NCBI RefSeq assembly: GCF_001613145.1
Contig: NZ_BDBU01000013.1
Location: 124,001 to 188,000 of the forward strand
DNA length: 64,000 nucleotides
Source: Nocardia jejuensis NBRC 103114
GTDB lineage: Bacteria > Actinomycetota > Actinomycetes > Mycobacteriales > Mycobacteriaceae
Direction of reading: 5' to 3'
The notes below the pieces were generated by a model. It searched no databases, was not told the DNA's origin, and saw only the letters and a program-made list of their open reading frames with translations. Positions 1 through 8,596 of the stretch are shown piece after piece. Position 1 is the first letter of the stretch. Every line of letters begins with the position of its first letter. Made by a program: the position numbers and the translations under genes.

Positions 1-544
1 GCAGGAAGTTGGTGAGCTGGAAGGCTTTTCCGAGCGCTGCCGCGTAGGGCGCGGCGTCGGCCACCGGCCCGGTGGTGCCCAGAATCGGCAGCAGTTGCAG
101 GCCGATCACCTCCGCGGAGCCGTAGACATAATGGTCCAGCGCCGCGCGGTCGGGATAGTCGGTGACCGACAGGTCCATCCGCATCGATGTCAGGAAGGCA
201 TCGAACAGATCCCCGGGAATCCGGTAGGCGCGCGCCGTGTGCAGCACGGCCGCCAGCACCGGATCCCCACCGGAGTCGGCGGAGCCGAATTGCCCGGCGA
301 GGGTCCGTAATCGGGACGCTCGTTCGGCGCCGGTCAGCGCGGGGTCGACCTCGTCCAGAATGTCGTCCGCACGGCGGGCGAATCCGTACAGCGCGTGCAC
401 CGCGGGGCGCTGATCCGGTGCCAGCAGCCGAGTCGCCAGGAAGAAGGTCTTGCCGTGCGCGGCGTTGAGCTCGCGACAGCGCCGGTACGACTCGCGCAGG
501 TCCGGGTCGGTGATGCCCGCCGCGTCGAGCTCGGCGCGCGTCAT
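1..544 (-). CDS. crtB: Phytoene synthase, N-terminal 181 residues (cut by window edge)
   Basis: Condenses two geranylgeranyl diphosphates to phytoene, the first committed carotenoid step. The reading frame starts at ATG 544 and runs off the left edge, so only the N-terminal part is present. Seen in the translation: first aspartate-rich motif DDILD at residues 60-64 inside YGFARRADDILDE, the conserved YVYGSAEVIGL segment near residues 139-149, and FQLTNFL at the edge. These match the squalene/phytoene synthase family. The start overlaps the crtI stop as ATGA, indicating translational coupling in the same operon. Confidence 0.9.
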   Translation of the reverse strand, partial: MTRAELDAAGITDPDLRESYRRCRELNAAHGKTFFLATRLLAPDQRPAVHALYGFARRADDILDEVDPALTGAERASRLRTLAGQFGSADSGGDPVLAAVLHTARAYRIPGDLFDAFLTSMRMDLSVTDYPDRAALDHYVYGSAEVIGLQLLPILGTTGPVADAAPYAAALGKAFQLTNFL

Positions 545-2067
545 TTGCGCATCCGAACCGCGATGTCACCGGAGGTGGGGGTTCCGGTGTTCGGGCGTTG
601 TCGCCCGGTGACGCGGTCCGCGGCCAGTCGTCCGGAGAGCAGGACCGGCGGGATTCCCACCCCGGGAACGGTCGATCCGCCGGCGAGGACAGCGTTCCCG
701 ATCCCGCGAATCATATTGGCGGGCCGGAAAGGACCGGTCTGAGCGAAGGTGTGCGCCAGCGCGAACGGGCTGCCCGCCAGCATGTCCTGACGAGCCCAGT
801 CCGCGGGCGTGATCACCCGAAGTACCTCCGCATCCCTGAGTTCCGCGCCGAGGCGTCGGCGCGCGAGTTCGAGAATCTCGCCCGCGTACTCGGAACCCGT
901 ACGGTCCCAATCGATCTCACCCCGTTCGAGGTTGGGCACCGGTGCGAGCACATACAGCAGATCCCGGCCCGCGGGGGCCAAGCCCGGATCCCCCGCCGTG
1001 GCACGCGTGACCAGCAGTGACGGGTCGGACATCACCCGTCCCTGCTCGATGATCTCGGCGAACGCGGTGTGCCAGGCCTCCCCGAACAGCAGACTGTGAT
1101 GCGGAATTCGCGCATCCCGCTCGCACGCGACGTGCAGCACCACCGCCGACGGCGCCGGCCGCACCGCGAGCGGTCGGCGAGAACGGTGACCGAGCAGCTC
1201 GTAGGCGCGATGCCGCTCGGTCGTCAACACCACCGCGTCACAAGCGATTCGCTCCCCGCGCGCGGTGTGCACCGCGACCACACGCCCCGCCGAGCGCTCG
1301 AGCTCGGTCACCGCGCAGTCGTATCGAAAGTCCACGCCCGCGGCCTCGGCGGCCGCCGCGAGTGCGTCGGGCACCGCGCGCATCCCGCCGCGCGGAAAAT
1401 AGACGCCGGACATGGTGTCCATGTGGGCGATCACCGCATAGGCCGCCAGCGCCCGGTCGGGTGCGACACCGGCGTACAGCGATTGAAAGGTGAACACCCG
1501 GCGCAGCAACGGGTCGGTGATGAATTCACCGACTTTGCGATCCCAGCGCCGGAACCCGCCCAGCGCCGTGAGTCCGGCCAGCGCCGGCAACGACATCGAC
1601 AGCGGGGAGTCGAAGTTCGCGGCGACGAACCGATCGAACTCCGTCTCGAACAGCCGCGCCAGCCACTCGCGCAGCCTGCGATAGCCCACCGCCTGCTCGA
1701 CGCCCGCGAAATCGGTGATCGAGCGCGCCATCCGTTCTTCGTCACTGTGCACGTCCAGCGTGCGCCCGTCCGCGAACCGCGCCCGGTAGGCGGGGTCGAC
1801 CGGCACGAGATCCAGACGATCGGTCATCCGCTCCCCTACCGCGGCGAAGACCTCCTCGAGGAGCCCCGGCATCGTCAGGACCGTCGGGCCCGTATCGATG
1901 CGGTACCCGCCCAGGTCGAGTCGTCCCATCCGGCCCCCGGGTACCGGCTCTCGCTCGAGCACCGTCACCGATCGGCCCCGGCCGGCCAGGTGCGTCGCGG
2001 TGGACAGACCCGCGAGTCCGGCTCCGACCACCACGACATGGTCACTGTGTCCTTCGACCGTGCGCAT
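541..2067 (-). CDS. crtI: Phytoene desaturase (CrtI family)
   Basis: FAD-dependent desaturase that introduces double bonds into phytoene, giving lycopene-type products. 508 residues, normal for CrtI. The N-terminus carries the dinucleotide-binding motif VVVVGAGLAGLS (about residues 11-22) followed by the acidic VLERE strand end. The C-terminus has the CrtI signature GGSTVPGVGIPPVLLSGR. I chose ATG 2067 over the upstream in-frame ATG 2103 because GAGAGGGAA lies just before 2067 and the longer start would overlap crtE. It sits 14 bp after crtE and overlaps crtB by 4 bases. The desaturation number (neurosporene or lycopene) cannot be read from sequence. Confidence 0.9.
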   Translation of the reverse strand: MRTVEGHSDHVVVVGAGLAGLSTATHLAGRGRSVTVLEREPVPGGRMGRLDLGGYRIDTGPTVLTMPGLLEEVFAAVGERMTDRLDLVPVDPAYRARFADGRTLDVHSDEERMARSITDFAGVEQAVGYRRLREWLARLFETEFDRFVAANFDSPLSMSLPALAGLTALGGFRRWDRKVGEFITDPLLRRVFTFQSLYAGVAPDRALAAYAVIAHMDTMSGVYFPRGGMRAVPDALAAAAEAAGVDFRYDCAVTELERSAGRVVAVHTARGERIACDAVVLTTERHRAYELLGHRSRRPLAVRPAPSAVVLHVACERDARIPHHSLLFGEAWHTAFAEIIEQGRVMSDPSLLVTRATAGDPGLAPAGRDLLYVLAPVPNLERGEIDWDRTGSEYAGEILELARRRLGAELRDAEVLRVITPADWARQDMLAGSPFALAHTFAQTGPFRPANMIRGIGNAVLAGGSTVPGVGIPPVLLSGRLAADRVTGRQRPNTGTPTSGDIAVRMRK

Positions 2068-2081
2068 CGATTTCCCTCTCG

Positions 2082-3188
2082 TCACAACTGCCGTGCGGTG
2101 CACAGCAGCGCCATGTGTTCCATTGCCGCGCGAGGGTTCTCGCCGATCTCGCAGTCGCCGATCGCCGCCAGCGCATCGCGAACCCGCTCGGTGATCATTT
2201 CCTCGATGCGCCCGGGTGCACCCGAGTCCGCGATCAACCTCCGGCAGCGCTCGATCGCGGTTACGTCGAGATGTGGCAGGTTCACCAGGTCCGAGAGCTC
2301 CCGATGCGCGCTCGCCCGCGTCATCTCCAGCGCCGCGGTCACCACGCTGGTGGCTTTGTGCTGCCCCAGATCGCTGTCCTGCGGCTTTCCGGTCACCGAG
2401 TCCGCGCCGAAGATCCCGAGCAGATCGTCACGGAGCTGGAATGCCTCACCGATTCCGATCCCGTAGTGGCCCAGGGCGTTCAGCGTCGACGCGCTCGCAC
2501 CGGCGAGTGCCGCACCCAGCTCCAGGGGCCGGCGCACCGTGTAGTTGCCCGATTTGGCGCGCGCGATGCTCACCACGGCGTCCAAGGTCGGGCGTTCGCG
2601 TACATCGTTGGCCAGATCCGCGAACTGGCCCACCGCCAGCTCGATACGCATCGCGTCGTATCGCGGCCACAATCGCGCGAGCGCGTCGGCGCCGACGCCG
2701 CTCTCACGCAGCATCTGTTCGGCCCACACCAGGCACATGTCACCCAGCAGCGTCGCCGCCGAGGTTCCGAAACCCGGTACCGCACCGGCCGGTCCGGGCT
2801 GCCGGTCGTTCAGCCGCACATGGGCGGCGTCGGCCCCGCGGCGCAGGACCGCGTCATCCATGACGTCGTCCTGAAGCAGCGCGAACGCATGCAGCAATTC
2901 CAAGCTGGCCGAGGCTCGCAGCGCGGCAGCGTCCGGCCTTTCGGCACACAGCCAACCCAGGTACATGAAGGTCGAGCGCACGCACTTTCCGCCGACGGCG
3001 TACTGGGTGAGCACCTCGTCCACACCGAGGGCGGAGAGTTCCTTGACTCGCACCCGGTGCAGGAAGTCGGTGAGTTCCTCGAGGACCCGAGAGCGGGTGT
3101 CCGCGTGCCAGCGTGGGAACCCGCCGGAAAGGTCCGGCAGCGACGGATCCAGGGACGCGCGGGCGGGATCGAACGACAGCGTGCTCAT
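2082..3188 (-). CDS. crtE: Geranylgeranyl diphosphate synthase (polyprenyl synthetase)
   Basis: Prenyl elongation enzyme expected to supply GGPP to CrtB. 368 residues. The first aspartate-rich motif DDVMD is at residues 107-111 (LLQDDVMDDA) and the second region DDLLG at 254-258. GGKCVR near residue 66 is the usual substrate-binding GGKRxR segment with one change. The position between the glycosyltransferase and crtI supports the GGPP role. The ATG overlaps the preceding stop (ATGA). Chain length is inferred from context, since actinobacterial polyprenyl synthases of other lengths look similar. Confidence 0.85.
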   Translation of the reverse strand: MSTLSFDPARASLDPSLPDLSGGFPRWHADTRSRVLEELTDFLHRVRVKELSALGVDEVLTQYAVGGKCVRSTFMYLGWLCAERPDAAALRASASLELLHAFALLQDDVMDDAVLRRGADAAHVRLNDRQPGPAGAVPGFGTSAATLLGDMCLVWAEQMLRESGVGADALARLWPRYDAMRIELAVGQFADLANDVRERPTLDAVVSIARAKSGNYTVRRPLELGAALAGASASTLNALGHYGIGIGEAFQLRDDLLGIFGADSVTGKPQDSDLGQHKATSVVTAALEMTRASAHRELSDLVNLPHLDVTAIERCRRLIADSGAPGRIEEMITERVRDALAAIGDCEIGENPRAAMEHMALLCTARQL

Positions 3189-4492
3189 AGTCCGAACCCC
3201 TGTCGCGTGGAGACCGTCGGCCCGGATCGATCCGCCGCCACCTCACCAAGAGCACGCGAAATGGTGTCGTAGGGCGAATTTTTCGCTATCTCTCGACTCA
3301 ATCGTGCTGCCGCGAAACGGTATTCACCGCCCTGGAGCACTCGGTCGACGGCGGTCTCGATCATCGCGGGCGACGGGCGTGCGGTGCCCAGATCGATGCC
3401 CGCGCCCGTGTAGGCGACCCGCGCGGCGACCTCCGGCTTGTCGGCGGCCTCCCCTGCGACGATCAAGGGCACTCCGTGACGCAGAGCATGTTGCACACCG
3501 CCGTAGCCGCCATTGGTGATCATCACGTCCACCCGCGGGAGCAGGTGCTCATAGGGGACGAAATCGGCGATGCGGGCATTGGCGGGAATCTGTCCTGCCG
3601 GACTCCGAGAACCGCCCGTGGACGCCACGACGAGGATGTCCGCTCGGTCGCGCAGGGCCGTGAGTGTGGGACGAATCAGCTCGTCGAGGTCACTGTTGTT
3701 CCAGGTCCCCTGCGTCACGTGAACGACGGTTTTCGCGGTGGACAGTTCGCTCCACCAGGTCGGCAGTCGCACGTCCGCGGACTCGGTGGGCGCCGGTGGT
3801 CCCGTGAAAATCACCGAGCGCGGCAGGTCCGCGCGCGGGTATTCGAAACCCGGGACGGTGAACTGCAGCAGCCGGTCCGCGAGCAGTGGCCAGTCGAGCA
3901 GGTAGCTCGGCGCCGGCCCCGTACCGAGTTCGGCGAGAATCGCATCGAGCCGGCGCTGATCTCCTCGGAACAGCACCTTCTTCACGAATCGATTCATCGG
4001 GGTGTAGTCACGACCCGCCTGCGGCTGCCAGCCCATACCGAACGGCGGAGTGTGGGCGCTCGAGAGCATCAAGGGAACAACGCCGCAGGCCACCACGGCG
4101 GGGCGCGAACGCGCCGCCAGCAGCAGCGGGATCGCACCGGTGAACATGACATCGACCAGGACCGCGTCGAAATCCGCGCGGGCCAACTCGGTGGTGAGAG
4201 CCCGGAATTGCCCGACGATCGGATCGAGGAAGCCCGAGCGCAGCTCCGCTCGGCCGTGTCGCCATCGGCGTGCCAGCCCCCCGAACCCGCCGTTCGGTGG
4301 CCGGGCTGCGGCGACCGTCGCGTCGGCGTCCAGACTGGCGCAGGAAATGCCCTGTGCCGCAGCGGCATCGAGGAAACTCGATGCGGTCAGGAAACGCACC
4401 TGATGTCCGCGGCGCACGAGTTCCGTCGCGACGGCGAGCATCGGCGCGACATGCCCCGGGATCGGGCTCGCCGCGACGAGATATCGAGCCAT
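3185..4492 (-). CDS. MGT/UGT-type glycosyltransferase, probably carotenoid-modifying
   Basis: GT1-family sugar transferase of the macrolide/UGT type. 435 residues: N-terminal acceptor domain starting ARYLVAASPIPGHVAP with the typical GHxxP, and C-terminal nucleotide-sugar domain with HVTQGTWNN, then PYEHLLPRVDVMITNGGYGG and HGVPLIVAG. ATG 4492 is preferred to ATG 4534 because GGAGGAG stands 7 bases upstream. First gene of the operon with crtE, crtI and crtB, overlapping crtE by 4 bases. Context points to glycosylation of a hydroxylated carotenoid, as CrtX does for zeaxanthin, but no carotenoid hydroxylase lies beside it. Sugar donor and acceptor are unknown. Confidence 0.8.
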   Translation of the reverse strand: MARYLVAASPIPGHVAPMLAVATELVRRGHQVRFLTASSFLDAAAAQGISCASLDADATVAAARPPNGGFGGLARRWRHGRAELRSGFLDPIVGQFRALTTELARADFDAVLVDVMFTGAIPLLLAARSRPAVVACGVVPLMLSSAHTPPFGMGWQPQAGRDYTPMNRFVKKVLFRGDQRRLDAILAELGTGPAPSYLLDWPLLADRLLQFTVPGFEYPRADLPRSVIFTGPPAPTESADVRLPTWWSELSTAKTVVHVTQGTWNNSDLDELIRPTLTALRDRADILVVASTGGSRSPAGQIPANARIADFVPYEHLLPRVDVMITNGGYGGVQHALRHGVPLIVAGEAADKPEVAARVAYTGAGIDLGTARPSPAMIETAVDRVLQGGEYRFAAARLSREIAKNSPYDTISRALGEVAADRSGPTVSTRQGFGL

Positions 4493-5063
4493 GCGCAGAC
4501 TCCTCCGCTGGTCATTGGCCGTACAGCCCGTCACGACCCATTCGGTGCGAATGCGGACGATGCTACCCCAAACGATGCATATTCGATGCGTGACGCCGCG
4601 CGCCCCGCTCCATGAGCACTCGCCCGCGACCGTGAATCCCTCGCCTTCGCGAGCGATCTCTCACATCCGAATCATCTTCTGCGACAGCGCGATTTCCTGC
4701 ACCGCGCGTATCCCTCGCACACCGCGCACTCATCGCGGCCCGCGAACCGGCCACGCGAGGCGCGTGTGCCGGGGGTGGTTCACCAGAGGCCACCCCTGCT
4801 GAACGAACACGTCGACAGGTCGGGCCTACCCCGGCTGCGATTACACAAACGGTCAGGTCGGCGATGCTCCGCCCGGAATATCGCCGCGTGGCGTCCCGGC
4901 AGAGCACGCGGGCGGGGCCCGAGCTCGGGTAGTGGACCTTCAGTAGTTGCGAACAATCTGCGTCGCAACATGATTCAGCGGTCGTTCACCGGTCATCCCC
5001 GCCTGTGTGATCCGAGAACCGGATCCGAGCGCTCAGCTGCGCGCACTACCGGAAGGCACCACG
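4493..5063. other. Gene-free stretch upstream of the carotenoid operon
   Basis: About 570 bases without a credible gene. Its left end must hold the promoter of the minus-strand carotenoid operon, and its right end that of the DUF4190 gene. I saw a possible minus-strand -10 (TAGCAT) near 4560 but no convincing -35 and no clear operator. Confidence 0.5.
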
Positions 5064-5300
5064 ATGACCACCCTCCCGAGCCCCGTATCGCGGCCGAACG
5101 ACGCTGCCCCACGCAAGACGAGCCTGCTGGCCCTCACGACACTGCTGACCGGCTTCTTCGGCTTCTGCTGCATACCGCTGCTGCTCGGCCCCGTAGCCCT
5201 GCTTCACATGAGGGAGACTGGCGAGAAGGGCCGCGGCATGGCCTTCGCCGGGATGTTCGCCAGCCTGGCATGGATCCTCGGTCTCGCGATGATCGGATAG
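5064..5300 (+). CDS. Small DUF4190 membrane protein
   Basis: 78 residues with two hydrophobic helices, about residues 22-45 (LLALTTLLTGFFGFCCIPLL) and 58-76. The order helix, short loop with HMRETGEKGRGMA, helix is the DUF4190 pattern common in actinomycetes. Start at ATG 5064 after GGAAGG. No catalytic residues are visible and the function is unknown. Its own transcription unit, followed by a triple tandem repeat. Confidence 0.75.
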   Translation: MTTLPSPVSRPNDAAPRKTSLLALTTLLTGFFGFCCIPLLLGPVALLHMRETGEKGRGMAFAGMFASLAWILGLAMIG

Positions 5301-5308
5301 TCCGCCGC

Positions 5309-5359
5309 TAGGAGTCCCGGGAGTCTAGGAGTTCCGGGAGTCTAGGAGTCCCGGGAGTC
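5309..5359. repeat. Three tandem 17-bp units
   Basis: TAGGAGTCCCGGGAGTC repeated three times head to tail at 5309-5325, 5326-5342 and 5343-5359. The middle copy has one change (GTT for GTC). The last unit supplies the stop codon and final residues of the MerR gene on the minus strand. Confidence 0.9.
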
Positions 5360-5701
5360 GTTCTCGTCCAAGGCGTGCTGCAAACTGGCATTGAGTGCAT
5401 GCGCCTCGGCAAGCTGATCCTCCAAGATCACGATCCGGCACGCGCCCTCGAGGGAATTGCCGGCATCGACCAGTTCACGCACCCGCGTGGCGATCCGCAA
5501 TTGATACCGCGAGTACCGGCGGTGCCCACCCGCGGAGCGTTGCGGAGTCAACAGCTTCGCGGCATCGAGGGTGCGCAGGAACGCTTGCGTGACGCCGAGG
5601 ATCTCCGCCGCGCGACCCATGCTGTACGCGGGAAAATCCTCATCATCGAGCCTGTCGGTCCCACTCGGCTCACCGGTGGGAGTCGTATCGGATTGCTGCA
5701 C
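5342..5701 (-). CDS. MerR-family transcriptional regulator
   Basis: 119 residues from GTG 5701. An N-terminal winged helix contains YSMGRAAEILGVTQAFLRTL, then the wing RSAGGHRRYSRYQLR, then a helical segment ending in a short coiled-coil-like tail (LEDQLAEAHALNASLQ). There is no C-terminal effector domain, so it is a minimal MerR protein of the type often seen in actinomycetes. GTG 5701 is preferred over TTG 5713 because GAGAGG lies just upstream of it. The last residues (NDSRDS) are encoded by the tandem repeat. Target unknown. Confidence 0.8.
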   Translation of the reverse strand: MQQSDTTPTGEPSGTDRLDDEDFPAYSMGRAAEILGVTQAFLRTLDAAKLLTPQRSAGGHRRYSRYQLRIATRVRELVDAGNSLEGACRIVILEDQLAEAHALNASLQHALDENDSRDS

Positions 5702-5732
5702 AACACCTCTCAAAGGGAAATCGAACGACGGT

Positions 5733-5760
5733 AGGCCCCGGCGCGGATGCGCCGGGGCCT
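5733..5760. terminator. Perfect 12-bp hairpin, terminator-like
   Basis: AGGCCCCGGCGC, loop GGAT, then GCGCCGGGGCCT. The stem is perfect and GC-rich with no T tract. It lies just upstream of the MerR gene, where no gene ends, so it may be a 5' structure or the remnant terminator of a lost gene. Confidence 0.5.
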
Positions 5761-6244
5761 GGAGATCTACGTATACGAGAACGGACTACTCATCGGCCCC
5801 CGAGGGCCGATCGCGTACACAGCAACCGAGGTGTCTCGGGCTGCGGAAGGAATGCGGGCTGCTCAGTGACCACCTCCATGCGTCTCGGGTGCCGCTGACC
5901 GACGAAGGGCCTTCGCCGGTGCTGTGTGCCGCCCCTCCGGTAGCGGGCCGGCCACGGAAGCGGGCCGGATCCCCCTCTACACCGAAAGGTGGCAACACTT
6001 CTCCTCACCAGGCAGTTCACCTACCCGGCCACTGCATCTTTCACCTGAACGACAGCTAAATTACACACCAAACCAGTGCATGTCTATAGTTTCGAGTACA
6101 GATTTTCTTGCACGGCGCGATGCGGAAACCTGACAGACCGCCCGAGATGCCGCGTACAGGAAAGATCAGCGGGTATATCAGGAAGGCATATTGGTCCGAG
6201 CCGGCCACGGACGCCGGCCACGAGAGCGAGGAAGCTGAACGCAG
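5761..6244. other. Gene-free stretch before the AraC-type gene
   Basis: About 480 bases with no supportable gene. The right part (about 6050-6110) is distinctly AT-richer than its surroundings and probably carries the promoter of the AraC-type gene. Confidence 0.4.
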
Positions 6245-6850
6245 GTGCAGAGCACAGGTGCGAATCAGAGTTTCACCGGACGGGACGTGGGCGCGATCGA
6301 GCGCTTCCTGCACACCGTCACCGCCCCGGGCTACGACGGCCCGGCGCCGGATCTGGATGCGGTCGCGATGGTGCGGTCGGTGATCGCACACCAGCACGAC
6401 ATCGAGGCGATGACCACCTCGCTCGGCCTGGCCGAGCAGAGCGCGAAGTATCTCGCCGCATGCGTACAGACGATTCTGCCGCCCGACCCCACCCCCGCTC
6501 AGGTACTGGCCGCGCTATTGCCCGACACCGGACCGGTGCCCCGGGCGGTGGCGTTCATGACGGACAATTTGCGTGAGGACCTCGATGTCGCCGATCTCGC
6601 CGCGGCGGCGTTCGTGTCCGTGCGCGCACTACAGCTGGCGTTCCGCCACGAGTTCGACACCACCCCGATGGCGTATCTGCGCGAGTTGAGGATGAGCGCC
6701 GCGCACACCGAACTGCAGGACGCCGTCCCCGGAGACGGCTCGACAGTCACCAGTGTCTCGACAGGCCTGGGCTTTTCGAATCCGGGGCGCTTCGCCATCG
6801 CGTACCGGGACCGGTACGGCCGGTCCCCCCGCGTCACCCTCGCCGACTGA
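6245..6850 (+). CDS. Short AraC-family transcriptional regulator
   Basis: 201 residues from GTG 6245. The C-terminal 100 residues form the double helix-turn-helix of AraC/XylS proteins: LDVADLAAAAFVSVRALQLA, then the second HTH ending GFSNPGRFAIAYRDRYGRSP. The N-terminal 100 residues are mostly helical-looking and too short for the usual sensor domain (the family is commonly about 300 residues), so this is a shortened member. Stands alone; target unknown. Confidence 0.8.
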   Translation: MQSTGANQSFTGRDVGAIERFLHTVTAPGYDGPAPDLDAVAMVRSVIAHQHDIEAMTTSLGLAEQSAKYLAACVQTILPPDPTPAQVLAALLPDTGPVPRAVAFMTDNLREDLDVADLAAAAFVSVRALQLAFRHEFDTTPMAYLRELRMSAAHTELQDAVPGDGSTVTSVSTGLGFSNPGRFAIAYRDRYGRSPRVTLAD

Positions 6851-6954
6851 AATCCACGCACCCACCAACGCCGCCGACCCGCTGGTGAGGCCCGGTTTGC
6901 GACGGAATCCGTTGATCAGCAACACAATTCATGCGAAACAAACCCACCGCATCC

Positions 6955-6979
6955 GGTTCAGATTCGAACACCCGGGTAT
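6955..6979 (+). promoter_or_regulatory. Possible SigF/SigB-type promoter for the SPW gene
   Basis: GGTTC, 14 bases, GGGTAT. It resembles the mycobacterial SigF consensus GGTTT-N15-GGGTA with one mismatch and a spacer one base short. It lies about 130 bases upstream of the SPW gene start, and the next gene downstream encodes a SigF/SigB-type sigma factor. Confidence 0.35.
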
Positions 6980-7109
6980 CAGCGAACCGACCCGGTCACC
7001 GGCACTCCGGCACGACCAGGTCGCCCCAGGCCTGGCCATTGCCGTCCTCGCCCACATCACTCCGGGCCGCCACTGTCGTCGGGACGGACGAATCCAGAAG
7101 GACTGCGAC

Positions 7110-7565
7110 ATGGACAACTACGCGAATCCCGCCCCGACCCAGCAGCGCGCGATCACCGACGATCATCGGACCGATACACACACCGACACGCCGAGACGGA
7201 TCGTCGATGGCCTGGTGCTGCTCACCGGGCTGTTCACGGCCATAAGCCCCTGGGTCGTGGACGATTTCGGCTCCACCCCGCGACTGGTCACCCAGAATCT
7301 GATCCTGGGGATCGCGATCGCGGTCGTCGGCCTGGTGCTCGCGTTCGCGCGACACCGGCGACACGCCTCGAGCTGGGTACTGATCCCGATCGGAGTCTGG
7401 CTGCTGCTGGCGCCCTGGCTGATCGCCGATCGACCCGATGAAGTCCTGTGGACCAATATCGTCCTGGGAGCACTGACCGCCGCCCTCGGCGCGGCGGCGC
7501 TCGCGATGGTGGCATCCACCTCCGGCGACGGCCACCGGCCGAACACCGTCCCCCAGATCCGCTGA
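7110..7565 (+). CDS. SPW repeat membrane protein
   Basis: 151 residues from ATG 7110, with AGAAGGA upstream. The N-terminal 27 residues are polar; then come four hydrophobic helices with the SPW motif (AISPWVV) in the first and a matching LLLAPWL in the third, the two-fold repeat expected of the SPW family. Probably an integral membrane protein of unknown function. A SigF-like promoter candidate upstream and a convergent sigma factor gene downstream suggest stress-linked expression (inference). Confidence 0.75.
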   Translation: MDNYANPAPTQQRAITDDHRTDTHTDTPRRIVDGLVLLTGLFTAISPWVVDDFGSTPRLVTQNLILGIAIAVVGLVLAFARHRRHASSWVLIPIGVWLLLAPWLIADRPDEVLWTNIVLGALTAALGAAALAMVASTSGDGHRPNTVPQIR

Positions 7566-7603
7566 CCGGGCAGGCCGCGTGAGAGTCACGTGGCTTCGTG
7601 AAA

Positions 7604-7635
7604 AGGGCGGGCCCCCAACGGGGCCCGCCTCTTTC
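7604..7635. terminator. Bidirectional terminator between SPW and sigma factor genes
   Basis: GGCGGGCCCC (7606-7615), loop CAAC, GGGGCCCGCC (7620-7629): a perfect 10-bp GC stem followed by TCTTTC on the plus strand and preceded by AAAA, which reads as T's on the minus strand. Serves both convergent genes. Confidence 0.8.
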
Positions 7636-7695
7636 GAGGAGCAATCGCGCTCACCTGCTGAATGACCTCGGCTGCGCGATGAAGGTCGACCGGCC

Positions 7696-8514
7696 TCAGA
7701 CCGGCTGCAGGCACTGCGCGCGCAGTTCGCCCAGCACCCTGGTCAAAATGCGGGACACCTGCATCTGCGACACCCCGAGGATCGCGGCGATCTGGGCTTG
7801 GGATTTCTCCTGCCCGAATCGCATGATCAGGATCTCGCGCTCCTGCTCGGGCAGCGCCGCCAGCAACGGACCCGCGGTGAGGGTGTCTTCCATCAACGCG
7901 TACCCGGCATCGACGTTCCCGAGGGTGTTCGCGGGCGAGTAGGTGCTGCTGTCGTCGGTGGCGGTCAGCATCGCGTCCAGCGAGTCGGCGGTATGACTGT
8001 TGCGAGCGATCAACCCCTGAGTGACCTCGACGATATCCACGCCCAGGTGCTCGGCGATCTCCCGGGCCTTGGGTTCACGCCCGAGCCGCTGGGCCAGTTC
8101 CGGCAGCACCTTGGCCAGCTGCTGCTGTATCTCCTTGGTGCGGCGCGGAACCCGCACCGCCCAGGTGCTGTCCCGGAAGTACCGTTTCACCTCACCCATG
8201 ATCGTGGGGATCGCGAACCCCAGGAACGAGGCCCCATGGCCGGGATCGAACCGATCCACCGCCAGCACTACCCCCACTGCCGCGATCTGCGCGAGGTCTT
8301 CGTACTCCACTCCCCGCCCCGCATACCGGCGGGCCACATTCTCCCCCAGCGGCATCGCCGCGGTGATGATCTCCGCACGCAGGCGAGCCCGCGCGGGATC
8401 GTGCGGGTCCATGGCCGCGAGTGCGCCGAACCGCGGCTCGAGATTGTCGTACGAATCGCCGCTCGTCGCCGCGCGGTCGGTGCTGTCGGTTCGTGCTACG
8501 TGTTCAGTCGACAT
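7696..8514 (-). CDS. RNA polymerase sigma factor, SigF/SigB subfamily
   Basis: 272 residues, normal for the group 3 SigB/SigF/SigG family. Region 2 includes YEDLAQIAAVGVVLAVDRFD and the core-binding helix; FLGFAIPTIMGEVKRYFRD and WAVRVPRR follow it, as in stress-response sigmas; region 4 is LPEQEREILIMRFGQEKSQ with the HTH AQIAAILGVSQMQVSRIL. Start ATG 8514 after AAGGGA. No anti-sigma (RsbW-like) or antagonist gene is adjacent, unlike many sigB/sigF operons, so its control must be encoded elsewhere. Its upstream region carries a SigF-like promoter, suggesting autoregulation. Confidence 0.88.
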   Translation of the reverse strand: MSTEHVARTDSTDRAATSGDSYDNLEPRFGALAAMDPHDPARARLRAEIITAAMPLGENVARRYAGRGVEYEDLAQIAAVGVVLAVDRFDPGHGASFLGFAIPTIMGEVKRYFRDSTWAVRVPRRTKEIQQQLAKVLPELAQRLGREPKAREIAEHLGVDIVEVTQGLIARNSHTADSLDAMLTATDDSSTYSPANTLGNVDAGYALMEDTLTAGPLLAALPEQEREILIMRFGQEKSQAQIAAILGVSQMQVSRILTRVLGELRAQCLQPV

Positions 8515-8571
8515 ATCGAATCCCTTGGGAGCGACGGGTTATCAGGGGGTGGGCGTGGCTATCGGGACAGG

Positions 8572-8596
8572 TACCCAGGCCGAACGGATCGAAACC
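8572..8596 (-). promoter_or_regulatory. SigF-type promoter upstream of the sigma factor gene
   Basis: On the minus strand: GGTTT, exactly 15 bases, GGGTA. This is an exact match to the recalled mycobacterial SigF consensus, ending 57 bases before the start codon. It supports positive autoregulation by the encoded sigma factor. Confidence 0.6.
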
